A stretch of 21,236 nucleotides of DNA from a virus: the IMG/VR virus record IMGVR_UViG_3300030108_005118, positions 1-21,236 of that record, one strand, 5' to 3'. Under the pieces are notes generated by a model, which did no database searches, was not told the origin of the DNA, and saw only the letters and a program-made list of their open reading frames with translations. A program made the translations under genes and the position numbers. Below, piece by piece: positions 9,723-18,434 of this stretch. Each line of letters starts with the position of its first letter. Position 1 is the first letter of the stretch.

Positions 9723-10664
9723 ATGGCATTTTTGGACAATTCGGGTGATATCATCCTCGACGCAGTGCTAACAGATTTAGGCAGAGAAAGACTTTCAAGA
9801 GGCGATGGTAGCTTTAGAATCACAAAATTCTCTCTAGGCGATGACGAAATTGATTACGCTCTTTATCGTAACGCCAACAGCTCCCTAGGCGCACACCCAA
9901 GTGGTAGTGCATACTACGACATTCAGATTCTTCAGACTCCAGTCTTGGAGTCTTTTACAAATAATACCTCTTTCTTTAAGTCCAAGCTTCTTAGTATTGG
10001 GAGAACCAACCTACTCTATCTTCCGGTCCTCGCCTTGGCGCAGGGCACACAGGGAAGAGAGGACTTCTATAACGGCTCTTATCTTGTCGCAGTGGACGAG
10101 AATACACAGGGACCTGATACGACAAACGCCCTAAATATGAACACGGCTGGCTTCTTTTATGGAGCGAGCGGCTTTGAGAACGACCCGTCCCCAATGACAG
10201 TTGATCAGGGACTCAATACAACTGAGGTCTCAAATGCTAACCCGCTTGACGCCGATCTGGTTGAGCAGCAGTATCAAATTGAAATTGATAATCGCTTTGG
10301 AGGCATCATCGACCCCAGTGGTAATGCCGCTTCCGTCTCCTTTATTGATGACGACAACATTGCCACTTACTTTATATCAACTAGGACGGACCCATCTTTC
10401 TTTGAGGACATCACCGACACCTCTGTCCGAGCAGCCGTCGATGGTCCAAGGGGAACAAGATTGGTATTCAAGATTAAGTCATCCGTGGAGCTTGCGACCA
10501 GCACCTACTTGTTCACGAGGCTAGGTAGCACTGTGAGTTTGCCAGGCGCGTCAGGCGGCACTGTAAGTAACGTTAAGTTCCTGGACTCAACAGTTAGAAT
10601 TACCGGCGTAACAACTGGATATCGCCTAGACATTCCAATTAGATTTGTCAAATCACCAGCGTAA
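9723..10664 (+). CDS. Phage structural protein with N-terminal LDxxLTxxG motif (313 aa)
   Basis: The ATG has a good Shine-Dalgarno sequence (AGAGGA, 9711-9716). The N-terminus has MAFLDNSGDIILDAVLTDLG, then RLSRGDGSF, then SLGDDEIDYALY. It lines up with the first 44 residues of the 372-aa protein at 1927, sharing MAF, LD, LT, G, LSRG, F, DD, I and Y. The rest is rich in Ser, Thr, Asn and Gly with alternating hydrophobic residues, suggesting beta structure, and has no membrane segment. It is followed 11 bp later by the 369-aa gene. The motif and location suggest a virion component, perhaps of the tail; I recall similar N-termini in marine phage structural genes. The molecular role is unknown. 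Confidence 0.75.
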   Translation: MAFLDNSGDIILDAVLTDLGRERLSRGDGSFRITKFSLGDDEIDYALYRNANSSLGAHPSGSAYYDIQILQTPVLESFTNNTSFFKSKLLSIGRTNLLYLPVLALAQGTQGREDFYNGSYLVAVDENTQGPDTTNALNMNTAGFFYGASGFENDPSPMTVDQGLNTTEVSNANPLDADLVEQQYQIEIDNRFGGIIDPSGNAASVSFIDDDNIATYFISTRTDPSFFEDITDTSVRAAVDGPRGTRLVFKIKSSVELATSTYLFTRLGSTVSLPGASGGTVSNVKFLDSTVRITGVTTGYRLDIPIRFVKSPA

Positions 10665-10675
10665 AAGGATAGAAA

Positions 10676-11785
10676 ATGGCTACTACATTTAAGACTCTAA
10701 GAAGTGAAGACGTTGTATCAACAAGGTCATTGTTACACGAGGCTATTCCAATCACGGGATCAATAATCTCAGGAACCTACGGAGCCCCCAGTGTTGCCGA
10801 TAACATTAAAAACTACTCTCACGGAATGTTTCAGAGTGTTTATGATTATCCATACCTAAGCTCCTCGGCAAACCACATTTTTGATTTAACGGTTGGGTAT
10901 TCGTCTGATTCTCCTCTTTCCGGCACTGCCAATGTAACTCAGCAAGATAAAAAGATTAACCTCTATACTGAGATGGCACAAGTTCTCATGGGCTTTGATT
11001 ATACCGGTTCTGTCCAGCTGTTCGATGAGGACGGCGATTTGTCCGCCGGGGGAGCCAAACTTAAGGAATGTGTTTTTGTCAACCTCGCGAGGTTGTTGAC
11101 AAAAGACGAAATTAAGAAGGGCACGTTTGCCCTAGAGTTTGGCATGAGTGCCTCTTTTAGCAACGTTTTCTCAACTGATCGGGTAAAGTTAGCGGATACG
11201 GATGCCGCCACAGAGTTTAAAGTAAATTCGCCTGCTGGAGAATATGGTATTTTGTACGCCACTAATGCTGCTGGCGATGAGTTAATAAATAATGACGGTG
11301 GTGCCAAGACAATCAAGGCGGGACTACTGTTTTATCAGGCTGGTGTCGCCGTAGTCACCGGCGCTCTCTTCCAGAAATCTACCCGAGGAGGTCTTCTCTC
11401 CGGGTCTGGTCCGGATGAACTAAAGTTCAATGTGGGAGGCGAGGTGTTCGACGCAGTCCTCACGGGATCTAACATCGAAACTGTGTGCGACAACTTCCGA
11501 CATAGGATTTATGATCTTTCGTTCAACAACACCACAGAGCTTAATTCCACGATATATTTCTGTCGTGCAAATAACCAAGACTTTAATTATTCTGCGAATC
11601 CCACCTATCTTACGGCAAGCAAGATTCGTGTCAAAGAGGGCGTCACTGATCCTCCAATCTCCTATATTACGACTGTTGGGTTGTATAGTCCCGACAATGA
11701 GTTATTAGCAACGGCTAAGCTCTCTGAGCCCCTTAAGAAGGATCCCACAAACGAATTAACTCTTAGAGTGCGTCTAGATTATTAA
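10676..11785 (+). CDS. Phage structural protein, paralogue A of NYSxNPTY family (369 aa)
   Basis: An AAGGA sequence precedes the ATG at 10676. Landmarks are an IKKGT block at 146-150, GLLFYQAGVAVVTG at 216-229, NYSANPTY at 304-311, and a C-terminal block (330-369) running YITTVGLY, then LLATAKL, then PLKK, then LTLRVRLDY. All four appear in the same order in the next gene (423 aa), so the two are paralogues or share a fold. There is no signal peptide or membrane span. I recall this C-terminal block from virion-region proteins of uncultured marine phages. It probably belongs to the tail, baseplate or a head decoration, but the sequence does not show which. Confidence 0.77.
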   Translation: MATTFKTLRSEDVVSTRSLLHEAIPITGSIISGTYGAPSVADNIKNYSHGMFQSVYDYPYLSSSANHIFDLTVGYSSDSPLSGTANVTQQDKKINLYTEMAQVLMGFDYTGSVQLFDEDGDLSAGGAKLKECVFVNLARLLTKDEIKKGTFALEFGMSASFSNVFSTDRVKLADTDAATEFKVNSPAGEYGILYATNAAGDELINNDGGAKTIKAGLLFYQAGVAVVTGALFQKSTRGGLLSGSGPDELKFNVGGEVFDAVLTGSNIETVCDNFRHRIYDLSFNNTTELNSTIYFCRANNQDFNYSANPTYLTASKIRVKEGVTDPPISYITTVGLYSPDNELLATAKLSEPLKKDPTNELTLRVRLDY

Positions 11786-11807
11786 CATAAACTATTTATT
11801 TATGTTA
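11783..11807 (+). repeat. 9-bp AT-rich inverted repeat joining stop and start codons
   Basis: TAACATAAA (11783-11791) and TTTATGTTA (11799-11807) are perfect inverted repeats around a 7-nt loop. The left arm contains the stop codon of the 369-aa gene and the right arm ends on the A of the ATG of the 423-aa gene. No Shine-Dalgarno sequence is visible before that ATG. The stem is AT-rich, so it would be weak in RNA. Confidence 0.5.
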
Positions 11808-13078
11808 TGCCATATTATAAGTTTAAAGAAACTGACATATTCTACAACAGAATAGAGGCGCACCCTAAGAAAGAGTTCTTCGTTTTTAACTCCTCTGTAT
11901 TCTTGGACAACCAGTCTTTAATTAGTGGTGCGTTCACGGCTAGTATACCAAATGTCCCAACCGGTTTCGCCAGTCTTTATGAGCTGAATGTAGATAGAAT
12001 CTCAGCTAGTACCGGTCGCGTTATGGGCGACGGCACAGACCACCCTATATGGAACAATGGTCTCATATACCCATTCATTACAAAGGGCGGTTCTCTGGAG
12101 AGATTTAGGACCGTATCCGCAACCAGCTTTAACGCAGATTTTGCGTATGGCGATGTGATGACTGGCAGTTATCCTTTATCTTCCAGTATAGTTAGGGAGT
12201 TCTTTGCAGAGTCAGCCACACGCGATCAGTCGGCAAACAGAATCAGCGCACTTCGAAATACGCTAAATTACTACACCCCGCTCAGTCGGCAATATGAGTA
12301 CGCTCCCGCAACTGGAGAGTGGGATAAGGGCGTGCAGGCAATTAATTTGATTAGTATCCCGTCCATTTTCTATGGATCATCCATCAAGAAAGGAACTATT
12401 AATTTAAAATACTACATAACTGGCGCTTTGATCGGCGAGATTAGAGATGAGAACTTAAATGGAGAATTAATACAAGTGGGTCCTCCCGGCAGCAATGGCT
12501 CTGGTAGTGTAGCTGGCGTTGCGCTTTATAACGAGGGTTTCCTTGTATTGACAGGAAATTGGGACCTATATTCCCCTGACGGGGTTGGTCCTGTCTCCCT
12601 AGATTATAGCGGGGATGGAAGTAATATTGATTCATCGTGGCTTTACTACGCTGTTGGGGCAAATGACGGCATCACAGCCAGTGTCGATATTGTGGCAAAT
12701 ACAAGAGCCTCCGCAAGCTATGCGATGACCTATGAGGGCGTTAATTACGTGCCAGTCGTCACGATGCTTGCAAATGCGCCAAAGGCAGAGCTAAACTATT
12801 CAAACAATCCTACATATATAAATCTGGTTGACCTGAGAACTGGCTCTTTATTCAACTCCAGTTCAATGTCTTATATCGAAAATGATAAACAAGAAATCAA
12901 AAATACTGTAAAATCACCTTATATAGATCCAACTGGTAGCTATGCACCACAGACATTTATATCAAGAGTTGGACTATACGATGAGAACAAAAGGCTCATC
13001 GGCATTGCTAAGGTTGCTACTCCCGTGAAGAAAACAGAAGATAGGGACCTTACATTTAAGTTGAAACTGGACTTTTAA
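11807..13078 (+). CDS. Phage structural protein, paralogue B of NYSxNPTY family (423 aa)
   Basis: The start at ATG 11807 lacks a visible Shine-Dalgarno sequence and abuts an inverted repeat; the next in-frame Met is far inside (residue 73), so 11807 is kept. Shared landmarks with the 369-aa protein are IKKGT (193-197), GVALYNEGFLVLTG (237-250), NYSNNPTY (330-337) and the C-terminal block (384-423) FISRVGLY, then IGIAKV, then PVKK, then LTFKLKLDF. Residues ~216-236 add a glycine-rich loop (NGELIQVGPPGSNGSGS). The stop overlaps the next ATG (TAATG at 13076-13080), coupling a virion gene to a DNA-processing gene. A virion role is inferred from paralogy and position. Confidence 0.77.
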   Translation: MPYYKFKETDIFYNRIEAHPKKEFFVFNSSVFLDNQSLISGAFTASIPNVPTGFASLYELNVDRISASTGRVMGDGTDHPIWNNGLIYPFITKGGSLERFRTVSATSFNADFAYGDVMTGSYPLSSSIVREFFAESATRDQSANRISALRNTLNYYTPLSRQYEYAPATGEWDKGVQAINLISIPSIFYGSSIKKGTINLKYYITGALIGEIRDENLNGELIQVGPPGSNGSGSVAGVALYNEGFLVLTGNWDLYSPDGVGPVSLDYSGDGSNIDSSWLYYAVGANDGITASVDIVANTRASASYAMTYEGVNYVPVVTMLANAPKAELNYSNNPTYINLVDLRTGSLFNSSSMSYIENDKQEIKNTVKSPYIDPTGSYAPQTFISRVGLYDENKRLIGIAKVATPVKKTEDRDLTFKLKLDF

Positions 13079-13617
13079 TGATTTTAGGATTAGACGTCAG
13101 CACCAGCATCACTGGTGCGACGGTTGTTGACAAAGACGGTAAAGTAGTTTATACTACTGCTTGGGACACAAGAAACAAGAAGCACTTCCCAACACTCATC
13201 TCAAAGGCAACGTGGATTGAAGAGCGCTTGATTGAGGTTGGTAAGAAGTATAAGGTTCAAGAGATTTATATTGAGCAGTCTCTACAATCTTTCAGATCGG
13301 GATTCTCATCGGCAAAAACACTCTCAACATTGTCCCGATATAATGGTATAATATCATGGATATGTTATCAGGTGTTTCATCGTGAGCCCGACTATTTGGC
13401 TGCTACTTCTGCTCGTAAATCTTGTGGTATTACTGTGCCCAAGGGAACCAAAGCAAAAGAAGTAGTTTTAGAATATTTGCTTGACAACGAGCCCTCGTTT
13501 GAGGTAGAATATACAAGACATGGAAATCCCAAGCCCGACTCCTACGATCGGGCTGATAGTATTGTAATAGCGAAAGCCGGTTATATTGAATGGAAGCAGA
13601 GAAACTCAAAATCTTAA
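13078..13617 (+). CDS. RuvC-like Holliday junction resolvase (RNase H fold)
   Basis: At 179 aa this matches RuvC-family length. The N-terminus has ILGLDVSTSITG with the first catalytic Asp at D6, followed by the beta-hairpin typical of the RNase H fold. The second acidic residue is E66 in YIEQSL, and the C-terminal pair is D157/D160 in SYDRADSIVIA. The family cuts four-way DNA junctions with two metal ions; in phages it resolves branched replication and recombination intermediates before packaging. The start overlaps the stop of the preceding virion gene by one base, and the 3' end overlaps the primase gene by 28 bp. A related RNase H-fold nuclease of other specificity is possible. Confidence 0.85.
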   Translation: MILGLDVSTSITGATVVDKDGKVVYTTAWDTRNKKHFPTLISKATWIEERLIEVGKKYKVQEIYIEQSLQSFRSGFSSAKTLSTLSRYNGIISWICYQVFHREPDYLAATSARKSCGITVPKGTKAKEVVLEYLLDNEPSFEVEYTRHGNPKPDSYDRADSIVIAKAGYIEWKQRNSKS

Positions 13618-14525
13618 AATCTATTCTCGGTTCTTTTCGGAGAACCGGAACAGAGTATCTCTTCCACTGTCCTTTCTGCAAGCATCACAAGCCAAAGTTT
13701 TCAGTTAATCTTCATCGCGGCGCCAAGTGCTGGGTGTGTGATTGGAAAACCCCCCATATTCGTCGTGTAGTGCGACGTGCGGGCACTCGTGCTGATTTGC
13801 AAGAGTGGGATGCGTTGACGGGTCGCGTCTCTCTGGATGCGTTTGAGAGCCTTTTTGGGGACATTGACGATTCGGAGCCGGAACCTGTCATCGAGCTGCC
13901 CGAAGAGTTTGTTTCTTTGGCAAATAATAATGTATCTTTGTCGTCACTTCCGGCGAGAAGATACTTACTAAAGAGAGGTCTGTCCAAGACAGACTTCGTA
14001 AAGTGGAAGATTGGCTTTTGCGTGCACGGCGAATACGCTAACCGCGTGATTATTCCGTCTTTCAACATGAATGGAGAGGTGAACTATTTCATTGCTCGTG
14101 CGTATAACGATGATTGGATGCGATATAAGAATCCACCAGTCAGTCGAGACATTGTTTTTAATGAGCTGTTTCTTGATTGGGACAGCGATCTAACGATAGT
14201 GGAGGGCGCCTTTGACGCAATCGTCGCAGGCTCCAACTCTGTTCCAATCCTAGGCTCCACGCTGAACGAGAGTTCTAAACTATTTCAGGAGATTGTCAAG
14301 CATGACACTCCTATTTACCTCGCTCTTGATCCTGATGCAGAGAAGAAGTCCAATCGGCTGATCACTGCCCTTATGAAGTATGACGTGGAACTTTATAAGG
14401 TTGACATCACTGGGTATGATGATGTAGGATCAATGACGGCAGAGGAATACCAAAAGCGAAAAGAGGCTGCGATGTTTATGTCTTCGGACAATTACCTTTA
14501 TTATCGCGCCCTTACCGCACTTTAA
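13590..14525 (+). CDS. DnaG-type DNA primase (zinc finger + TOPRIM, no helicase)
   Basis: The 311-aa protein begins with a CHC2-like zinc finger (C27PFC30 and C47WVC50) for template recognition. A primase core follows, with NRVIIPSFNMNGEV (151-164), then a TOPRIM domain with E205 in VEGAFDAI and the DPD motif D247/D249 in LALDPDAE, the metal-binding residues for RNA primer synthesis. It is shorter than bacterial DnaG (~580 aa) and has no C-terminal helicase domain, so a separate replicative helicase is expected elsewhere in the genome. The start lies inside the end of the RuvC-like gene (28-bp overlap) and lacks a strong ribosome site, consistent with translational coupling. A GGAGAAG site for the following gene sits just past its stop. 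Confidence 0.88.
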   Translation: MEAEKLKILKSILGSFRRTGTEYLFHCPFCKHHKPKFSVNLHRGAKCWVCDWKTPHIRRVVRRAGTRADLQEWDALTGRVSLDAFESLFGDIDDSEPEPVIELPEEFVSLANNNVSLSSLPARRYLLKRGLSKTDFVKWKIGFCVHGEYANRVIIPSFNMNGEVNYFIARAYNDDWMRYKNPPVSRDIVFNELFLDWDSDLTIVEGAFDAIVAGSNSVPILGSTLNESSKLFQEIVKHDTPIYLALDPDAEKKSNRLITALMKYDVELYKVDITGYDDVGSMTAEEYQKRKEAAMFMSSDNYLYYRALTAL

Positions 14526-14534
14526 CGGAGAAGA

Positions 14535-15245
14535 ATGACAAAATTTAAAAACTTGTCCTCGTCAGAGGACATAAATAAATGGATCAATGAAGTGTATTTT
14601 GAATGCAAGTCCTCATATCCCCTCCCCCCAGCTGGGCGTATGCTGTCTACCGCTGTCGACATCGGGGCTAACGTAGGCGGGTTCTGCCTTCACGCTCATA
14701 GCAAATTTGAAAAGATTTATGCCTTTGAGCCCCTAAAGCAAAATTATCACATCTTACAACAAGTTATACTTCAAAGGGGGCTTACAAATGTGGAAGCTTA
14801 TTGCAATGCTGTCTACTCAGAGAGTGGTAAGGCATTAAGTCTTGTGCGTCCCGAGAACAATATATCTGGCGATGTGTTTTGCTCCGAAGAGGGCAATACA
14901 CTCGCTATAGAAAAGTGTGAAACTATTTCGCTAAGTGACATCATTAAGACTTTAAACATCTCAAAAATTGATTATTTAAAGATGGACTGCGAGGGGGCTG
15001 AATATGATATATTTGAAAATTTTAATGATTTTGATAAGATTTTTATAATAGCCCTTGAGCTGCATGAAGTGGGGGACTATCCCCTTCTTAAGAAAGAAGC
15101 GCTGCTTAAAAAGTTACACGAACATTATGTGTTTATTAGAAACCACAAGGGAAGGGTGACAGTGGAAGAAGCTCGCACCTCCTCAGAGGCTCAAGACTAT
15201 AAAGACTTTATAAATGAGTCGGCTCTTATTTTATTTAAAAGGTAG
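14535..15245 (+). CDS. FkbM-family SAM-dependent methyltransferase
   Basis: The 236-aa protein has the class I methyltransferase signature VDIGANVGGF (41-50) for S-adenosylmethionine binding, FEP at 64-66 after the second strand, and the FkbM-type block IDYLKMDCEGAEYDIF (145-160). FkbM enzymes usually O-methylate sugars or small molecules. In phages they are suspected to modify glycans on the virion or host surface, but the substrate cannot be read from sequence. A clear ribosome site (GGAG, 14527-14530) precedes the ATG. It is odd to find this gene between a primase and a recombination nuclease. By eye its DNA is more AT-rich than its neighbours (for example 14995-15060), which could mean separate acquisition. 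Confidence 0.87.
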   Translation: MTKFKNLSSSEDINKWINEVYFECKSSYPLPPAGRMLSTAVDIGANVGGFCLHAHSKFEKIYAFEPLKQNYHILQQVILQRGLTNVEAYCNAVYSESGKALSLVRPENNISGDVFCSEEGNTLAIEKCETISLSDIIKTLNISKIDYLKMDCEGAEYDIFENFNDFDKIFIIALELHEVGDYPLLKKEALLKKLHEHYVFIRNHKGRVTVEEARTSSEAQDYKDFINESALILFKR

Positions 15246-15250
15246 AAAAA

Positions 15251-18200
15251 ATGACTTATAAAATTGCCCACCTGGCAGATGTTCATATCAAGAATCTAAA
15301 GTATCACTATGAATATAGGCACGTTTTTAACCAATTATACGCTATTTTGCGTAAAAATGAGGTAGATTACATCTATATTGGGGGTGATATTGCCCACACA
15401 AAGACCCAAATTAGCCCCGAATTCGTGCAATTGTGCTCGGAATTGTTCACAAATCTGGCAGAAATTGCCCCACTTTACATCATTTTGGGCAATCACGATG
15501 GCAACTTGCGCAACAAAAGTCGTCAAGATGCCATCACGCCCATCGTAAACGCACTAGATAATCCCAATATTCATCTTTTGGCGGCTGCTGGAGAGACTAT
15601 TGTCACCGATGACCTAGCATTTAACGTGCTTTCAGTGTTTGATGAGGACAATTGGGTCAAGCCCAGCAGTGAAGACCGCATCAATATTGCCCTTTACCAC
15701 GGTTGCGTAGCTGGTGTCCAGACCGATGCCGGCTGGGTTATGGAGTATGGGGACCATGATGTCTCAATCTTCGCCGGTCACGACTTCGCAATGCTCGGAG
15801 ATATCCACAAGACCAACCAAATCCTTGACGAAGATGGTCGTGTCCGCTATTGTGGTTCTATTGTCCAGCAAAACCACGGTGAGACCAATGATAAGGGATT
15901 CTTGATTTGGGAAATTAATAGTAAGGACGACTTTACTGTCACCCACCACAAGCTTCTCAACCCCAAGCCGTTTATTACGATTGAGCTTACGCCCAAGGGA
16001 CGACTGCCAAAGAATGTCCAAGTACCAGACGGTGCCCGACTGCGCCTTGTGGCAAATAACAGCCTACCAGCAGACCGCCTCCGCCGAGCGATTGAGATTG
16101 TAAAACATCGATTCAAGCCTGAGAGTGTGTCATTCCTCAATCGTGCCGCAGGACAGCGCGGCTCTGTGGACAACCTGGCTGATGGTCTCAAGAAGGAGAA
16201 CCTCCGAGACCCCAGCGTCCAGGAAAAGTTTATCACTGAATACCTCAAGGACTTTGAGGTCACCGAGGAGGAGCTTGACCGCGTCTTTGAGTTAAACCGC
16301 AAGTATAGCACCCTGGCACAGGAAAACGAGGATGTGTCCCGCAATGTAGATTGGAAGCTAGAGAGTATTGAGTGGGACAACCTATTCAACTACGGCGAGG
16401 ATAACAAGATTGATTTTAATAAGACCAGCGGCATTGTTGGCATCTTCGGCAAAAATTATTCAGGCAAGTCCTCCACAATTGACGGACTGCTTTACACCAT
16501 GTTCAACAGCACGTCCAAGAACGAGCGAAAGAACCTTAATATTATTAATCAGAATAAAGAGGGGTGTAGAGGCGTCGTAAAGGCATCTATAGGGGACGAG
16601 ACCTACGAGATACACCGTACATCGGAAAAGTATGTGAAGCGCCTTAAAGGGCAGGAGACAACCGAAGCAAAGACCGATGTGGACTTCTTCAAGACCAACC
16701 TTCTCGGAGAGAAGGAGGAGCTAAACGGACTCACCAGAAATGACACGGATAAGAAAATCCGAAAGGTTTTTGGTACGATGGAGGACTTCCTCCTGACGTC
16801 AATGGCTTCTCAGCTTGGCTCCCTATCGTTCATCGGCGAGGGTTCCACCAAGCGTAAAGAGATCCTAGCCAAGTTTCTTGACCTAGAAATATTTGAGAAG
16901 AAGTTTAAGATGGCAAAGGACGACAGCTCTAGCATTAAGGGCGCTCTTAAGTTGCTGGAAGGCAAGGACTTTGTAAACCTCATCACAGCTGCTTCCAAGG
17001 AGCTGCGCGAGAACGGCGAGGTAATTGATGGTCACAAGGCAACCTGTGAGGTGACCAGGGAAGAAATCAGGAGTGTACAGGCTCTCATGCAAGACGTTGA
17101 ATCACAGATTGCATCAATCCCCACTCAAATGATTGACTATGACGCTGTACAGGAGGAGCTAGGCACAAATGAGCTTGATCTATACAAAGCAGATGAGGCA
17201 CTCAAGAATCTCCAGCAGGAATACCACGAGAAGGAAAAGTTACTAACAAACATTGCCGCCTTCCTGTCTGACATCGATATTGATGACATTTTTATTAAAA
17301 AGGAACTTCTTGCCACTAAGCAGGAGGAACTGTCTGAGTTAAACAATATTATCAAGCTTCTTGACCGCGAACAGGCGAACAACCAGAAGAAGATGAAGAT
17401 GCTGGAGACGCACGAGTACGACCCCGACTGCCACTATTGTAGCGAGAACAAGTTTGTCAAGGATGCCCACACAGCCAAGCAGAAGTTTGCTGAGAATGCT
17501 GCTAAGCTTGCCACGCTACATAACGAGAGTGGCAAGATTGAAGCCGACATTTCAGCCCTTAACGAGCCAGAGATTATCAAGAAGCACAATCAGTATGAGC
17601 AGTTAGCCAAGAAGAAGAGTGATGTTGAGCGCAAGCTGACGAAGTGCGAACTGGATATTGAGAGGAATAAGTCCACAAAGCTTTCAGCCGAGCATAACAT
17701 CCAGCGGCTTCTTAAGGAAATTGACACATATAACGAAAATAAGGAAGCTATTGAAAAGCTTTCGGAACTCAATAAGCAGAAGCGAAACTATAATAAGAAT
17801 ATCTTTTCTCTTAACAAGACTTTAGAAAATTGCGATAATGAGCTTAAGGAACTATATGTAAAGCATGGCTCGCTGGAGCAGCAGGTTGAAAGCCTGCGAG
17901 ACCAGAAGCAGGAGTTGGAGGACCTACGAAATCAATACTCTGCTTACGATCTTTACATGCGCTGCATGCACAGCAACGGCATTGCATATGATATCATTAA
18001 GAAGAAGCTCCCTGCAATCAATGATGAAATCGCAAAAGTTCTTACAAATATTGTAAACTTTGAGGTTTATCTTGAAAGTGCCGACAAGCGGCTTAATATC
18101 TTTATTAAGCACCCTCGCTTTGAACCGCGACCGCTTGAGATGGGCTCTGGAGCCGAGAAGACAATCGCCTCGATGGCAATCCGCTTGGCACTCCTATCCG

Positions 18201-18415
18201 TCTCCAGCCTACCCAAGGGCGATATCTTCATTCTTGATGAACCGGGCACCGCTTTAGACGAAGAAAACATGGAAGGGTTTGTGCGTATCCTAGATTTGAT
18301 CAAGGCTCAATTCAAGACCATTTTGCTGATTTCGCACTTGGACTCATTAAAGGATTGCGTTGATTCTCAGATAGTTATAGAAAAGAAAGATGGGTACGCT
18401 TTCATAAACCACTAA
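15251..18415 (+). CDS. Fused Mre11/SbcD nuclease - Rad50/SbcC ATPase
   Basis: One 1054-aa open frame holds both halves of a complex usually made from two genes (sbcD/sbcC, or T4 47/46). The N-terminal ~330 residues are a calcineurin-like phosphoesterase with all motifs: D10/H12, GGD (44-46), GNHD (80-83), H150, GH (176-177) and GDIH (183-186). A short helical linker follows. The Rad50 part has Walker A GKNYSGKS (400-407), a Q-loop near TSMASQLG, coiled-coil arms, a CxxC zinc hook (C727-H-Y-C730), the ABC signature GSGAEKT (965-971), Walker B FILDEP (993-998), the D-loop (LDEEN) and switch H1029. All catalytic residues seem intact. It should process DNA ends for recombination-dependent replication. 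No internal stop or alternative restart site was noticed. Confidence 0.93.
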   Translation: MTYKIAHLADVHIKNLKYHYEYRHVFNQLYAILRKNEVDYIYIGGDIAHTKTQISPEFVQLCSELFTNLAEIAPLYIILGNHDGNLRNKSRQDAITPIVNALDNPNIHLLAAAGETIVTDDLAFNVLSVFDEDNWVKPSSEDRINIALYHGCVAGVQTDAGWVMEYGDHDVSIFAGHDFAMLGDIHKTNQILDEDGRVRYCGSIVQQNHGETNDKGFLIWEINSKDDFTVTHHKLLNPKPFITIELTPKGRLPKNVQVPDGARLRLVANNSLPADRLRRAIEIVKHRFKPESVSFLNRAAGQRGSVDNLADGLKKENLRDPSVQEKFITEYLKDFEVTEEELDRVFELNRKYSTLAQENEDVSRNVDWKLESIEWDNLFNYGEDNKIDFNKTSGIVGIFGKNYSGKSSTIDGLLYTMFNSTSKNERKNLNIINQNKEGCRGVVKASIGDETYEIHRTSEKYVKRLKGQETTEAKTDVDFFKTNLLGEKEELNGLTRNDTDKKIRKVFGTMEDFLLTSMASQLGSLSFIGEGSTKRKEILAKFLDLEIFEKKFKMAKDDSSSIKGALKLLEGKDFVNLITAASKELRENGEVIDGHKATCEVTREEIRSVQALMQDVESQIASIPTQMIDYDAVQEELGTNELDLYKADEALKNLQQEYHEKEKLLTNIAAFLSDIDIDDIFIKKELLATKQEELSELNNIIKLLDREQANNQKKMKMLETHEYDPDCHYCSENKFVKDAHTAKQKFAENAAKLATLHNESGKIEADISALNEPEIIKKHNQYEQLAKKKSDVERKLTKCELDIERNKSTKLSAEHNIQRLLKEIDTYNENKEAIEKLSELNKQKRNYNKNIFSLNKTLENCDNELKELYVKHGSLEQQVESLRDQKQELEDLRNQYSAYDLYMRCMHSNGIAYDIIKKKLPAINDEIAKVLTNIVNFEVYLESADKRLNIFIKHPRFEPRPLEMGSGAEKTIASMAIRLALLSVSSLPKGDIFILDEPGTALDEENMEGFVRILDLIKAQFKTILLISHLDSLKDCVDSQIVIEKKDGYAFINH

Positions 18416-18434
18416 CTACTTACTAGTTGTTAAT

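Noticed and set aside
10201-10524. 107-aa + strand frame inside the 313-aa gene
   Set aside because: Shifted frame with no ribosome site and non-phage-like, Ser/Pro/Arg-rich translation; the host frame has the conserved motif.
15847-16389. 180-aa open frame on the - strand
   Set aside because: It lies wholly within the Mre11-Rad50 gene, antisense to conserved phosphoesterase sequence; Ser/Arg-rich composition is typical of an antisense shadow.
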